From positions 89,178,965 through 89,242,964 of the forward strand of contig OX352765.1 in assembly GCA_947095585.1 (NCBI GenBank): a stretch of 64,000 bases of DNA, given 5' to 3'. Below, one piece after another: positions 10,665-22,200 of the stretch. The position numbers and the translations under genes are program-made. Below the pieces are notes generated by a model, which was not told the origin of the DNA, searched no databases, and saw only the letters and a list, made by a program, of their open reading frames with translations. This stretch comes from Nephrocerus scutellatus. Lineage: Eukaryota; Arthropoda; Insecta; Diptera; Pipunculidae. The stretch's first letter is position 1. The number at the start of each line of letters is the position of its first letter.

Positions 10665-10767
10665 GAGGAATAAGGAATTACAACAACAATTGTACTATCT
10701 TATTCCTTGTTTGGAATAAGAAAACCTGCTGTTCTGCTGGTTTTCAAATTCTAATTCCTTATTCCTC
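10665..10767 (-). mobile_element. Small MITE, copy 2 (inverted)
   Basis: The ends are perfect inverted repeats: GAGGAATAAGGAATTA at 10665-10680 and its reverse complement at 10752-10767. The interior, read on the minus strand, matches copy 1 at 9152-9294 (AAAACCAGC, CAGCAGGTTTT and CAATTGTTGTTGTAATTCC in the same order). The terminal sequences differ between the two copies. Confidence 0.75.
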
Positions 10768-11164
10768 AGAAAATAAAATACGCCTTTTATTTCTGACAGC
10801 TAAGACCAATTTTCTTAATGTAGTTTTTCATTAACTTAAAAAGATCGAGTTCTACTCAAGTTAAACATGCATTAGATCGTACTAAACTATTCAAAAAAGG
10901 TGCAAATAAATACTAATAATTCAGTCGAATTTTGACCGTAAACGGACATCTAATACAATTATTATACAATTATAGAAATTAAAAGATTAATTTTTTAAAT
11001 GCCAGCTCGGCCAATATGATTTGTTAGTTTTAAATTTTTTTGTTACATTTAATTTGACATAATACGGTTTTTATTTTATTTGAATTGTTAAATGTATTTA
11101 AATATTCGCCAGAATTCAGATGCGAGATGATTTGTTATGTTCCTTCTTAAAAACCAACAAAAAT

Positions 11165-11765
11165 AAAAACAATACAAGGCCTAGCTTCTCGCGACCATTT
11201 GTGTTGTGCATGTATATTTTTGCACACAAATTGCGAATTGAGAAACTTTCCGTGACAAGGGGATGATTTTTACGTCATACTGAGGACAGGCAGAGAGTTC
11301 CCGTTCGACTGATTCAAAGAATTCTTCTTTTTCGTCATCTGGGGAATCCACTGTAGGTGCGTGAACGTTTATGAGGCTTATGTTTTTCAATCTTCCGCGA
11401 ACGCCGCGAAGGTTACATAGCCGTTCATTTACTGGTTTAAAGCCGATAACGGTATGTTTCATTATTTTGCTGACTAGAAACCCCACCCCGAGCAGATGGT
11501 GTCTTCCATGACAGCTGTAATATATGTCATATTCTGATTCTTGTAAGACACCATTCCCCGCCCACCTCATTTCCTGAACTGCTGTTATGTCAACATTATA
11601 TTTGGACAGGGTATGTGCAGCTCGAGCTCTATACAGTGTGCGTACGTTCCATGAGAAAATTCGTTGCCGTGGCCGTCGTCGTTCAGCACTGTATCCGTGG
11701 CTGATTTTGGGTTCCGTAAGAGTATTCTGTGTTATTCCCCTTATTCTGCTGATGGCTGACCGATA
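11165..11765 (-). pseudogene. RTE-like non-LTR endonuclease, 5' part of an element
   Basis: Read on the minus strand, the frame gives an APE-type endonuclease: RIFSWNVRTLYRARAAH, then DITAVQEMRWAGNG, then the GRHHLLGVGFLVSK region and NISLINVHAPTVDSPDDEKE. The frame diverges after YDVKII, where the family has a conserved GDFNAK motif, so the domain is truncated and no RT follows. The 5' flank (11670-11765) recurs at 52310-52605. Confidence 0.75.
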
Positions 11766-11879
11766 TATATATTCATATATATTTTTTTCATTCTTAATAT
11801 TTTTTATAAGCTCCTTTTAAATTTATTTTACAATATATAAAAATATATAAAAAAATTCCAACAAATATATATTGCTCCT

Positions 11880-12420
11880 AAGAGGAGCTGAAAACTGAAA
11901 CGACCTCCTTCCAGCGCCGTCTGTCTCTCGCCAGCTGTTTGACTTCTCGCCATACGCCTACTGTACGCGATTCTCGCTCGATTGATCTGCTCCACGTGTT
12001 CACTGGGCGTCCCGGGTCCTTGGAGGTTCCATTCAAATGCCATTTTTGCAATGTCATTGTCCGGTTTCCGCAGGGTGTACCCTACCCATTGCCATTTCCT
12101 TCGATTAATCTCAATATGGATTGGCTCGTTATTTGTCAGGGCAAGTTGATCCGAGTTTGAGATCGTGTTTGGTCAAAAGATGCCACAGATTCGTCGCAGA
12201 CACTTGTTGATAAATACTTGTAATTTTTGAGATATGGTCGTTGTTACTTTCCAACTTTTGCAACTATATAAGAGGACCGATTTAACACTGGAGTTGAAGA
12301 CAAATAGCTTGGTGCTCCTGGAGTTGTTATGCGCTCGCCACACTTTGTACAGTGAGTAGTAAGCAGAGCGCGCCTTGTTTATGCGGGCTGTCACGACTGA
12401 TTCGTTCTTAGTATGTAATT
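11880..12420 (-). pseudogene. RTE-like reverse transcriptase C-terminus and 3' end
   Basis: Minus-strand frames encode ARINKARSAYYSLYKVWRAH, VKSVLLYSCKSWKVTTTISQ and KLQVFINKCLRRICGIF, the familiar C-terminal region of an insect non-LTR RT. After a frameshift come INRRKWQWVGYTLRKPDND and the terminal ARDRRRWKEVVSVFSS. It ends at about 11880 in AT-rich sequence. The next element (endonuclease at 11165-11765) begins just downstream on the same strand, so the two are different copies in head-to-tail order. The exact clade is uncertain. Confidence 0.75.
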
Positions 12421-12639
12421 AGACTAGCTAAATTTCTTCACGTCTTCAATGAAGTGATATATTATGATATATTCATATACATAAGTACTTTTCTTGAATT
12501 TAAACTGTACTCGTAATAAACCAATATACCATGAATACATATTTCTAAAATTTGGCGGCGCACAAAAGTTGCGCGGCATAGTGGTCGAGGATCTATGCGT
12601 CTACGGTTATACTTTCAATTTCATATACATATCAATTGC

Positions 12640-13625
12640 AAAGCTAGTAAACGTAATGTAAGGCGTCTTTACGCTCAACAATTTGGTTTCGTTCGAAAAT
12701 GAAAGCAAATGCAGAGACAACTTAACATTCAATATCATTTCTGGTTGTTTCGCATAAATTCAACAACATGTGAATTTTATTTGCGACGCTAGACAAAGGT
12801 GCTACCCCGTTATTTTTGTAGCGTAGTTTTTTGACAGATCGTACAACGACGATAGCATCGTAATTTTCCGTAGCTGTTTGTACGTGGTCTGTGCACAAAA
12901 ACCGGTGGTAAAAACTAAATTTATTTTGTTTGAAAACTGAAAATTACGTTTCGTGTTTTGTCAACACAAAAGACCCAATTTGTACACAGCATAGCTTTTG
13001 TAACGATTTTAAACTTTTCCTAATACTTCTGATGCGACTTTCTTAACCAACAATAACTTTTAGCAAAAACAACAACCCATTTGTTATGCGCAAATTATTA
13101 TCAAGTAACATTTGAGATTTTCCTCTCAATATTTTCAGGTGACATGTACCAGCAATCCTGCATACAACTTTTTATATAAAAAATGTAAAATTAATTGAAA
13201 CTAAAACCGATTTTAGCGAAAATAATAATTAAAATGGCTAAACAACTTTATTGACTTTGCGAAAAAAAATTAAAAAATAATTCGACAAGTCGATGCGATG
13301 CGATGAAAGCATTCGAATAAGGATTCTCCATCTTCGACTGGGAGGTTGGCATCTCCTGTAATCCGGCTACTCGGAGGTGTGATTGTAGGATGATCTGAGG
13401 CCGGGAGTCCTGTGCGTTGGGCCAGTTCATGTTGACGGAACGTCCGCACTAAGCTTGCCATCCAATACGGGTACCGTGTAAAGTAGAGTACCGGTATGAA
13501 GATTGGCTAAGGAGGGATGCACTGGGCGCCGGAAATCCAGCCAAAGAGTTCTCGTGGCTAGCAAGTAGGTAGGCGTACCGGAGTGGAATGCCATTGCCAG
13601 CTCGGCCAATATGATCAGACTTCAA
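12640..13625. repeat. ~1-kb dispersed repeat, right copy
   Basis: Partner of 8985-9990. It shares the TTTGGTTTCG-TCGAAAATG start, the AATTTTCCGT-GCTGTTTGT block, the CAACCCATTTGTT block, the highly conserved core at 13230-13470 and the terminal GCCAGCTCGGCCAATATGAT. It lacks the MITE of the left copy. The terminal motif also stands alone near 10999 and, less exactly, 13770. Confidence 0.8.
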
Positions 13626-13639
13626 TCTTTTTTAGTTGT

Positions 13640-14082
13640 TTATAATTTTTTTTTGTTAATTTGACACCTGTGTTTTTTTTGTTTTTTATTGTTATAATTC
13701 AGAGATAATTTCCTGATGAGCTGTTTTACAATCCAATAATTATAGAAATTAAAAGATTCATTTTACAATTGCCAGCTCGGACGTGTTTCTTTGTTAATTA
13801 CCAAAATTTTTGGTTATTGAAATAATAAAAAAATTAATAAATACTATTTGACAACTCTTGAGCTTTTTTTTTTTAAATTAATTGTCTAATTTTTTAAAAA
13901 CGATTGAACAGTGCCCTCCCTCTCAATGTAGACTGCATATTGGTGAACTCACCCCAATTACCGTGCAAATAGCATAGCACACTATACAACGTTATTTAGA
14001 AACGCACTTCCGCTTTCCGCACTGTACCGGGTAACAACAAAGAACTTTCAAATCGTTTAAAATTTAAAGCAAAAATCTTGCA
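13640..14082. other. Upstream region of the 14083 gene
   Basis: AT-rich up to about 13900, then more mixed. It should contain the promoter and 5' UTR. No TATA box or other element is clear enough to name. Confidence 0.4.
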
Positions 14083-15093
14083 ATGGATCCCATCCTGGAA
14101 GTTTCTTTGGAGAAAGATGACTCATCTATTTTGCCACCGTCCATTTCCGACTCAATCCTTCCACTGGACTGTGAGCCATTAACTTCTGCTAAGTCGCCTG
14201 GACAAGTGTCTCAGCTTTTTTTACCAGAAGCATCAATGGAAGATAATATGCAATTTAAAGAGGACCTACACATGCGACTCATCGAATACATTAGTCAATC
14301 GTGTCGATTGCTTTTTGTAGAGAATCGTAAAACTTGGTCTAATTTTCATACAAACAGCGATTATAACTACAACCATTTTGCGGATCTAGGAGTCGATGAA
14401 CTTCGCAGCGAGTTTAACGAAGTTATACTGCCAAATATTTTCACTTATAATCTTAGTGACCAGCAAAAAGCTAGCCTCAATCTGCTGAAGGTAAATCCTC
14501 AGTACATAAAAACCAATAACGGATATGATCGGCAAAAAAAAGAGGAACGTCGCTCACCTAATGAACCTAAGTTGGGAGTGCATTACACGTTTAGCAAGGT
14601 ATGTAAAATATTTTATTATACAACATAAGATGACATATTTCACAGAAGGAACAGACGGCATCAGCATCACCGTCTTGTCTGCCGGAAACCAACGAGGTAT
14701 ATTTTTCTATTAGACACTTCCTACACTAACAACCAACACTTGTAATTTTTTGCGTTTCAGCCCGAATCTGAAGGTACAGAGAAAAAAATCGCCACAACCG
14801 TTATGCCGGAGAAAGAAGTAGATCGTACTGTGCAGAGGTATAAGCCAAAGTTAAGTCCAGCTATTCATGCCTGGCTATCGGCTGTACTTTCCAACGATTC
14901 TGAACTGGCTATCTGTCAATTATTTCCAGTGGAGGAAATTATTCGTCGTCTATCCGTTGCACGAGAAGAATTTGAGCAAACTGGACAGTTGCCAATGAAT
15001 CTACTGTCAGGCGAAGAGTTGATCCAAAAAGTTATGAGGTATTATGAGGCACGCGAAAGGATGGCCTCCGTAGTGGATGAGAAATTCATGTAA
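14083..15093 (+). CDS. Unrecognised three-exon gene, 299 aa
   Basis: Exons are 14083-14598, 14646-14696 and 14761-15093, all joined in phase 0. Introns are 47 and 64 bp, typical of dipteran genes (GTATGT...TTCACAG and GTATAT...TTTCAG). The start ATG has a good context (TTGCAATGG). The product has an acidic, Ser/Pro-rich N-terminus (about residues 1-55), a folded-looking central part (HMRLIEYISQSCRLLFVEN to about 150), a polar linker rich in Lys/Glu/Ser/Pro, and a C-terminal helical region (SPAIHAWLSAVLSNDSELAI, then FPVEEIIRRLSVAREEFEQT, then MRYYEARERM). No signal peptide or membrane helix is seen. I do not recognise the family. The intact frame, clean splice sites and AATAAA at 15130 argue that it is a real expressed gene. 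It converges on Prp6. Confidence 0.85.
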
Positions 15094-15129
15094 TAAGCAG
15101 CGATAGCTGGCAACAAAATGAAATTACAA

Positions 15130-15160
15130 AATAAACTAAAAATACCTTTGTTTATTTATT
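15130..15160. terminator. Back-to-back poly(A) signals of two convergent genes
   Basis: AATAAA at 15130-15135 lies 37 bp after the stop of the plus-strand gene. On the minus strand AATAAATAAA (15151-15160) lies about 53 bp after the Prp6 stop. The two transcripts must end within, and probably overlap across, the 119 bp between the stop codons. Confidence 0.7.
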
Positions 15161-15212
15161 ATTTGATATATGTATTTACTGTTCCCCGCCCAATTTCAAA
15201 TGTGTTATACAT

Positions 15213-18200
15213 CTACGTGGGTGTATCCAATTCCTTAACGACGCCCGCCAATATTTCCGGTGTTTTGAAACACCAATTTTTGATGTTCTTGCTGACGCTG
15301 CACCATGCTTCACCGTGCTTTGGCTCGGCGGAAATGCAACGCTCATGCACTTCTTGTTGCTGTGCTTCAGTACCGTGCAACAATTCAAATTTGTGGAAAT
15401 ACGCCCAAGCATCTCCGAGATCTGGATCGATTTTTACCTAAAAATGTGTAAGACATTGGTAAAAAGGCGCACTGACTGCCTGCCTGCCTATACTTACCGT
15501 ACGATTAAACCAATCACGACATTTGGCGAACTTATGCTCAGACCAAAACAATTTCGAGACGGCGAGCAACACATGCGGATCATGTTCGCACTTCTTAAGG
15601 GCATCCACAGATTTGGTTTTGCGCTGTGGCTTTGTTTCCATGAAAATCGCTTCGGCCCATAATTCTCCAGCGTTGGGACACTCTTGCAGTGCACGTGCCA
15701 TCATCGTGCTGGCGATTTCCTTAAGGCCAGAACGTAGTTCAACACGTATTGCTTCCAGCCATAGTTGTGACGTCTTGGGGTTGCGCAAGCGGCCACGTTC
15801 TAAAATTGAACGTGCCTTTGTCAGTGTACCCTTGCGCTCTTCGAGACGAGATGAGAGAATCCAAAGTTGTATTGATGTTGGACACTTTTTAATGCCTGTA
15901 TTGTAGGTGCTTGCAGCTTCCTCGAGCTTATTTTCTTGCTCTTCAATTTGTCCTTTCATCATCCAGAGTTTGGAAAAATCGGGGAAAACTTTTACAGCTT
16001 CATCAAGAAGAAGCAAAGCTTCCTGCAGTCGATCGAGCGCCCATTCGAGACGAGCCGACTTCATCATGACACGAGGTGTTGGTGCAGATGCCCTGGCTTT
16101 GGACAACAGACGTCGAGCACGTTCATATTCAGAGTTTTCACTTTCTAATTTCACAGCAGCCAACCAGATATCTTCGGAGTTTGGATTCGCCTGAAAAGCG
16201 AGCGAAAGAATACCACGAGCAGCAGGTACATCACCAGCAAGCCATTTCGATTTGGCACCCATCAACCAGAGAACTTCCGATTTAGGACAATGTGCGACGG
16301 CACGTTGCAACAGCGCCTCTAAACTTTCACGGGTGCCGTGATTTTTCTCAAAGTATGCAGCACGTAGCCAAATGCTCTTCTTTGATGGAAAGATTTGAAG
16401 GGCATGTGCATAGACTGCGCGTGCACATTCAAAGGCTCCCTCTTTCGCGCACTAGAAAGTCGAATTAACAAACAAAATTTAATCCAAACCATCAACAACA
16501 GGAAACCTGAAAAAAAAAACTTACAAATTCAGCATCGTCGATCCAAGTTTGCTTGCGGTCCTCTTCCTCTACGCCGATACCAATCACTGCCTTGACAATT
16601 GCTTGACAACAATTGACTGCGCCAGATTTTTCCGCTTCAATTGCCTCTTGGAACCACTGTTCACGATTTATTTCCACACCATTGGCACCAAGTGATGCCA
16701 AAGAACGATCTATAATTTTCTCAACCATATGAATGTTGCCGTTGGCCTCCTCCAGCTTGGCAGCCGTTGTCCAAATTTGACGATCGGTTGGTATACTCTC
16801 GCGAGCCTTATTCAGTACTTTTCGTGCGTTCTCGTACGTTTCTAAACGTGCCAGCGCCAACCATAGTTCAACGCTTGTGTTGCAACATTCCACCGCACGT
16901 GATAGCAAAATTCTTGCATCGTCTGGGTTTTCCAACTCAACTGCAGCCTTCCAGAGGCGAACTGAATTCGGAATGTGTTCTAAAGCTTTCCTAAAAACAC
17001 GTCGCTTCGCTTTCGTTTCAGTTTCTAAATCTGCAGCTTTAATCCAAATTCGGACTGAGGTCGGAATGTGACGTGCTGCCTGTGCTATGACGGCTTTAGC
17101 AGTGTCCGGCGGTTGTAAGCGTGCCGCCTCCAGCCATAGATCTTCACTTTGGGCATTTATTTCACAACCGCGCATAATAAGATTTCGTGCTATTTGCACT
17201 TTTCCAGTGACTTCTTCGAGACGAGCAGATGCAATCCAAGCAGGTGGATGATTTGGATTGGTTTCGCGAACACTCTTCAGCAGTAGACGTGCCTTCTTGA
17301 TGTCGTTAATGTCACCACCGTATGTTGGAATCATGCTTTGCAAATCAGTAAGGTAACCTTTAGGATCGACGACCGTCTGACCGGTAACCGAGTCAGAAAC
17401 TTGGGAAAGTTTTACATTCATAAGCGTATTTCTTGCCTGACCGATTTTTCGCAAATCCAAATCACCAGTAGGTGTAAGCATTCCGGGTGTGGCCACTCCG
17501 GGAACCATTGATGCCAGCCCCGAACGGGGATCAAGAGTTGAGCTTGTCTCCCCACCAAGATTACGCGACAGTACACTATCAGGCAACGGAGTGAATTTCT
17601 CCGCACGTGGATTACGCTGCTTGCGATTGCGACTATCACCAACTTCTGGTATAGTTGACCACTCCTCGGAAGTGACATTAGCAAGACTACGCTTCAAGTC
17701 GGAAAATTGCTGTTGGATTTTCGGCCTAAGTAAGTTCGATGTTAAGTAGAATTTATTAAATATTGATTTTACCCGACCACCTACCTTTCTTGACGATATC
17801 GTTCCAAATCTTCACGCATACGTCGGTCACGGTATTCCTTGCGCTTTTCGTCCATTCTTTTATCGATTGATTCGTAAATGGCATCTGCTTCTTCGTCATC
17901 TTTGTCGTATGGATCCTTGGAGAAGAGCGATCCACTATAACCACTAAACTCATCGTAATTGGAATCATTCAAATCTTCGTCTTCTTCTTCCTCTTCTTCT
18001 TTTTTCTTTCGTTTTGCGGCCGGAGGAGCATGTCGATCGTCAGAAACATCATTAGCGTCTCGAGCTGGACCGATATCGGACCGCGTAGTGAATCCGGTAG
18101 CACTGTATTGTTAAATGAAAATAATCAAAAAAATTAAGAATTTCCCTCCGAATGGCTGAAAACTCACCCACGACCCACGCCAGCGACATAACCGAGTGGC

Positions 18201-18265
18201 GCTGGAACTCCCAAAAAATGTTTTTTATTGCGATTTGCAATTACAGCAGCTGTAATGTTTGCCAT
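15213..18265 (-). CDS. Prp6: Pre-mRNA splicing factor Prp6 (PRPF6), complete, 931 aa
   Basis: Prp6 is a scaffold of the U4/U6.U5 tri-snRNP in the nucleus, bridging U5 and U4/U6 through HAT (half-TPR) repeats. Coding exons, 5' to 3' on the minus strand: 18265-18168, 18102-17785, 17725-16525, 16451-15498, 15437-15213. All introns are GT-AG and frames join exactly, giving 2796 nt including TAG. The N-terminus carries the PRP1 N-terminal domain ([20 protein letters not shown], then [13 protein letters not shown]), followed by an acidic Lys/Glu tract (about residues 57-70) and [18 protein letters not shown]. From about residue 200 to the end run the HAT repeats (for example [77 protein letters not shown]). 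Human PRPF6 is 941 residues, so this is full length. The ATG at 18265 opens the conserved N-terminus directly. No damage is seen. Confidence 0.97.
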
Positions 18266-19268
18266 ATAACAACTGTTTTGTTATTTATTCTTTAAATAAT
18301 ATATCGATTTATTAAGTTTACTAAGTAATGTAAGAAAATTTCTCAATCAATAATAGATTCCTACAATCAATTCGCAAACAAACAACTTTATGTTTCTACT
18401 TTCTAATGACAGCCATCGTCAAAAGATGGTTTGACATTTATTATTGTGAACTGTGGAAACTGTGTGGATCTTTTATGTGGATTATATGTATTTCAGTCAC
18501 AATAATTTGATAATAGCTGCACTGATTTTGAAAATCGCCATCTTGTTTACCGGAAATTCCCCCTTTAGGTAGGAGGGGCATCCAAAGTTTCGAGTTTTTC
18601 AGATAAATGCATTTTTCTAAGTTATTTGAAAGTTATTGAAAGTAATGGTACAAAACAGGAACCACAGCATATATGTGATGTATTTTAGGCTTGAAACTGT
18701 CCAAGACAACTTGAATTGAGCGGTCCATCATGCTTGATTTTATATCAGACAATTATGGAAAATACTCGCGCTGCGTCAGAGCGAATATTTTCCATAATTA
18801 AGAAAGAAAGAATGGCAGAGAAAAACAAATTTTTTCAACTTCAATTAAATTTGGAAATAATTCAGTCCCACAAATTTATACTGATTGAATAAGATTTTAA
18901 TTTTTTAATTTTTAAAATTAATCTTTTGAATTTCCACGAATTGGGGGAAAAATCAACGACTTGAAACTTGAATAGGCAAAGTGATAGTTAAAATCAAACC
19001 TGTTGGTGAGGTTTCTAATTAAAAGTAGAAAATAAATTTTTCATTCCTCAAAACCTGAAACAAAATTATTCCGAATACATGGCATTGTTATTTTAAAATT
19101 ATTCGTATTCCTATTCCGGTACTAATATCAAATCTTCAGTTCAGTGGAATATTTTCTGTTTTGGTTTAAGTATCCCTTTGTTATATAATTCCTATAATAA
19201 AAATAAAACAAATTCAATTCAAGTTTTAAAAGTTTTATAAACAAATTAAATTTATTTTTAGAGGGAAC
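18266..19268. other. Intergenic region upstream of Prp6
   Basis: It must contain the Prp6 promoter on the minus strand and the 3' flank of the SmydA-like gene. It is AT-rich; no core promoter motif could be called. A 19-bp hairpin lies at 18751-18799. Confidence 0.5.
18751..18799. repeat. Hairpin with 19-bp stems
   Basis: AATTATGGAAAATACTCGC (18751-18769) is answered by its reverse complement with one mismatch at 18781-18799, leaving an 11-base loop. It lies in spacer DNA about 490 bp from the Prp6 start codon. Confidence 0.8.
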
Positions 19269-22200
19269 TTAATCCATTTCCAACTCTTTCGCTAATAATT
19301 CAGTACGCTCCTTGAGCAAATCTTTCATATCCGGCTCTAATTTTAGAATTTCTACAGCTTCCTTAAGGATCTCCATTGCTTCCATTAGTTTTTCCTTTTA
19401 ATAAAATGAAAAATCGAGTAAGCGGTTTTTTGTTTTTAAAATTTTAGGTAATAAAGATTCTTATGTGGCACAGAAAGAGCAAACAGAGGGTGTTTTCTTT
19501 ATTTCATTCAAAACATTCCGAATATTCCGAATTTGACATAAAAAGATCTTTTATTTATTCTTTGTATTTTATTCCTTTTTTGGCTATTATTTTATTTCTT
19601 CGAAATATTTAGAACATATTCTTTTTATACTACATCGATAGGTAAAATTAACAGAATATTTATTGGTCACGTGATTTATATTCGTTCCTTATTTTCTTTC
19701 TGTAGAATGAAGTAAAGAAAACACTCAGAATTACTCTAGACACAAATGACATAAAAATAATTTTTCAAAATGACATTTCATTTAACTTAAAAGCTTAAAA
19801 AACGGACAACATAAAAATACAGCGCATTCGAAAACGCTTTCCCATTGTAAAATATAATATATGTATAACGAATGTAATACCTGTAAGTCCAATTTTCACT
19901 ACGTTTATACACCATCAAGTGATTGGCACTCTAATAATGTTAAAAGCGTAGTATTTAAAAAATGAACAAGAGAATAATGTCTATGTACATTCGTCTTGAA
20001 TTAACTTGGAATAGAATATAAAAATGCTGTTGGATTTTTGAAATACTTCATGATAAAAAAGCTGGCAGCAAACTGCATGAATGACACTTATGTCTTTTGA
20101 CAGTTTATTTCAAAAAGGCATTCTTTGTCCATTACATTCCACTCCGGTAGGTAAAATGAAAAGAATAGTTCCAGGTCTCGTTTCAGGCACGTGAAAACCT
20201 CGCAATAGACGAACAAAAAACGCGTTTTAGGAATCTGGTTTCCGAATGTTTGGAAAATGTTTCCGAATGCGCGCCGCGGATTTCAACGTAAGTAAGTTAT
20301 GTTTTTTGATATACAAAATAAGTGATCATTTTGTTTCCTCACAAATAATACATAAATTAATGTGAAAAACGTCACGGAACTACTTGTCAGAACGGGTTTA
20401 ACCAATTCGGACAACAATTCTAGGAAATTTTTGTTTTTTACATACTTGAGTTCCTTCACGTGTCAACAGTTCCTTCATAAATTCGCGCTTTGCCTGAACA
20501 ACTAAAACTTCCTGCAAGTCTAGAAGTAAATTGCCACGAAAGATACTCCATCCGGGATCAAAGAGATCAGCCACTTCAAGAAGTTCTGTGCATAATTCAA
20601 CTTTTCGTTTGACAGCAGCATCATTCATTTCTATTACAATTTAATGCAAATAAAACAAAACGTCAAAAACTCAACCAATCTGGGCCACACATTCTCGTTA
20701 CTTGCCATTTATCAAGAATCCCTCCACATTTCCGTATAGTTGTGTAAGAGCATATTTCACCTGCAAAACATGAGTATTCCTATCGTGCAATGTGTCACGA
20801 TAACGGTGAATAAATTCTTCAAATTGCCTGGGTGATGTTTTAGGCAAAGACTCGATCTCTTTTGTCATCGCATTGTTTCCCCAAATGATCTGTTTGGCCG
20901 GTATTTCATGTGGACATAGTTGACATTTCCAAAAGGCTTCATTCTCGAGAGGATTTGTAGATATAATCTGAGAAGGTGACTTAAGTACTTATCCCAGAAA
21001 GTGCGAAAGAAGACAAAAGGACTCCACTCAATACTTACCTTGCCCACTTTACACTTTGAGCACAAAATCGCTCCAGCAAATGTATTCATTTCCATTGGAT
21101 CTGCACAACGCCCACAGCAACAATCAAAACATTTTGCCTGACTAAGATGCAAGCGACGCATTAGGGTACTCTTAAGAGGTTGCGTATACGATGTTGCAAT
21201 TATTTCACCCTTAGCTATTGGAACTTTGGCAATAAAAATTATCTGCAGATTTTCATCAAATGTATGACGTGCATTCGAGACACAATCATGAGAAATCATC
21301 GCTGCCAGCGGATATAGAGCACGAACTTTTCGCTGAATGCTTTGTTGGCGAACTTCAAATGTATTCGTGTCGAGGGTGGCAGCAATACGTAGAATATCCG
21401 TTTCTTCCCACTCAGTAAATCCGAGAATTGTCTTAACGAACGTGATAAGATTTGCTCTCAGCACTTTGTAATAAGGCGTCTCTATGCGCTCATTCAAATG
21501 ATCTTCAAGTTCGCAGATACGTTTGAAGGCGTCGGGTTTTTTCGTTTTCATTAGGATGCACCGCAACGGAAGTATCACACAATAGGCGGACTCCTTTTTC
21601 GCCAGTTTGCTATAGTCGATTTTGGCATCGAATTTTTTCTCTCCCATTAATTGGCATTCGTCAATGTGATGAGGCGATTTTTCGCATGCAACACCGCACA
21701 ATGGCCACTGACAGCGGGAGCATTTGTAAAAGTTTTTCTCTCCAGCTGGTGGTGGCGGTAACTTGCGGTGACAGCCCAAACACACTGGTTCGCTTGCAAC
21801 TTTTGGTCCGTAAATAAGTGGATTTTCTCGTAGAATAATTTCCCCCTTTCTAATGTCACGTGTCGCTTTCAAGTAGCGACCAAACACCTCATTTGAAGCT
21901 ATCTAAAGTGATAAAAGAGAGCGTTTCACTTTTTGAAAATAGAGTGGATTTTATTTTGTAATATAAAAGACCGTTATATTTTTTGATAATAGATAGCGTT
22001 TTGTTTTAAGAATCTGTATTTTGCTAATTTGCCAAAAAGAGACAATTGCAATTTCGTTTATAACTTGAGTAGAATATATATTATGTGACGCATTAGTGGC
22101 AATTTTGCCTGTATAAATAGCCTACCAAAGAGTAAAAAGGCAAATGATCTTGACATTACTTGTAGTTAGTTATTTGGAAAAAAGAAACTACAAAAATATA

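Noticed and set aside
8985..13625. The two ~1-kb direct repeats as LTRs of one retrotransposon
   Set aside because: No gag-pol between them, no TG...CA ends or primer-binding site seen, and the interior is made of unrelated RTE-like fragments on the other strand.
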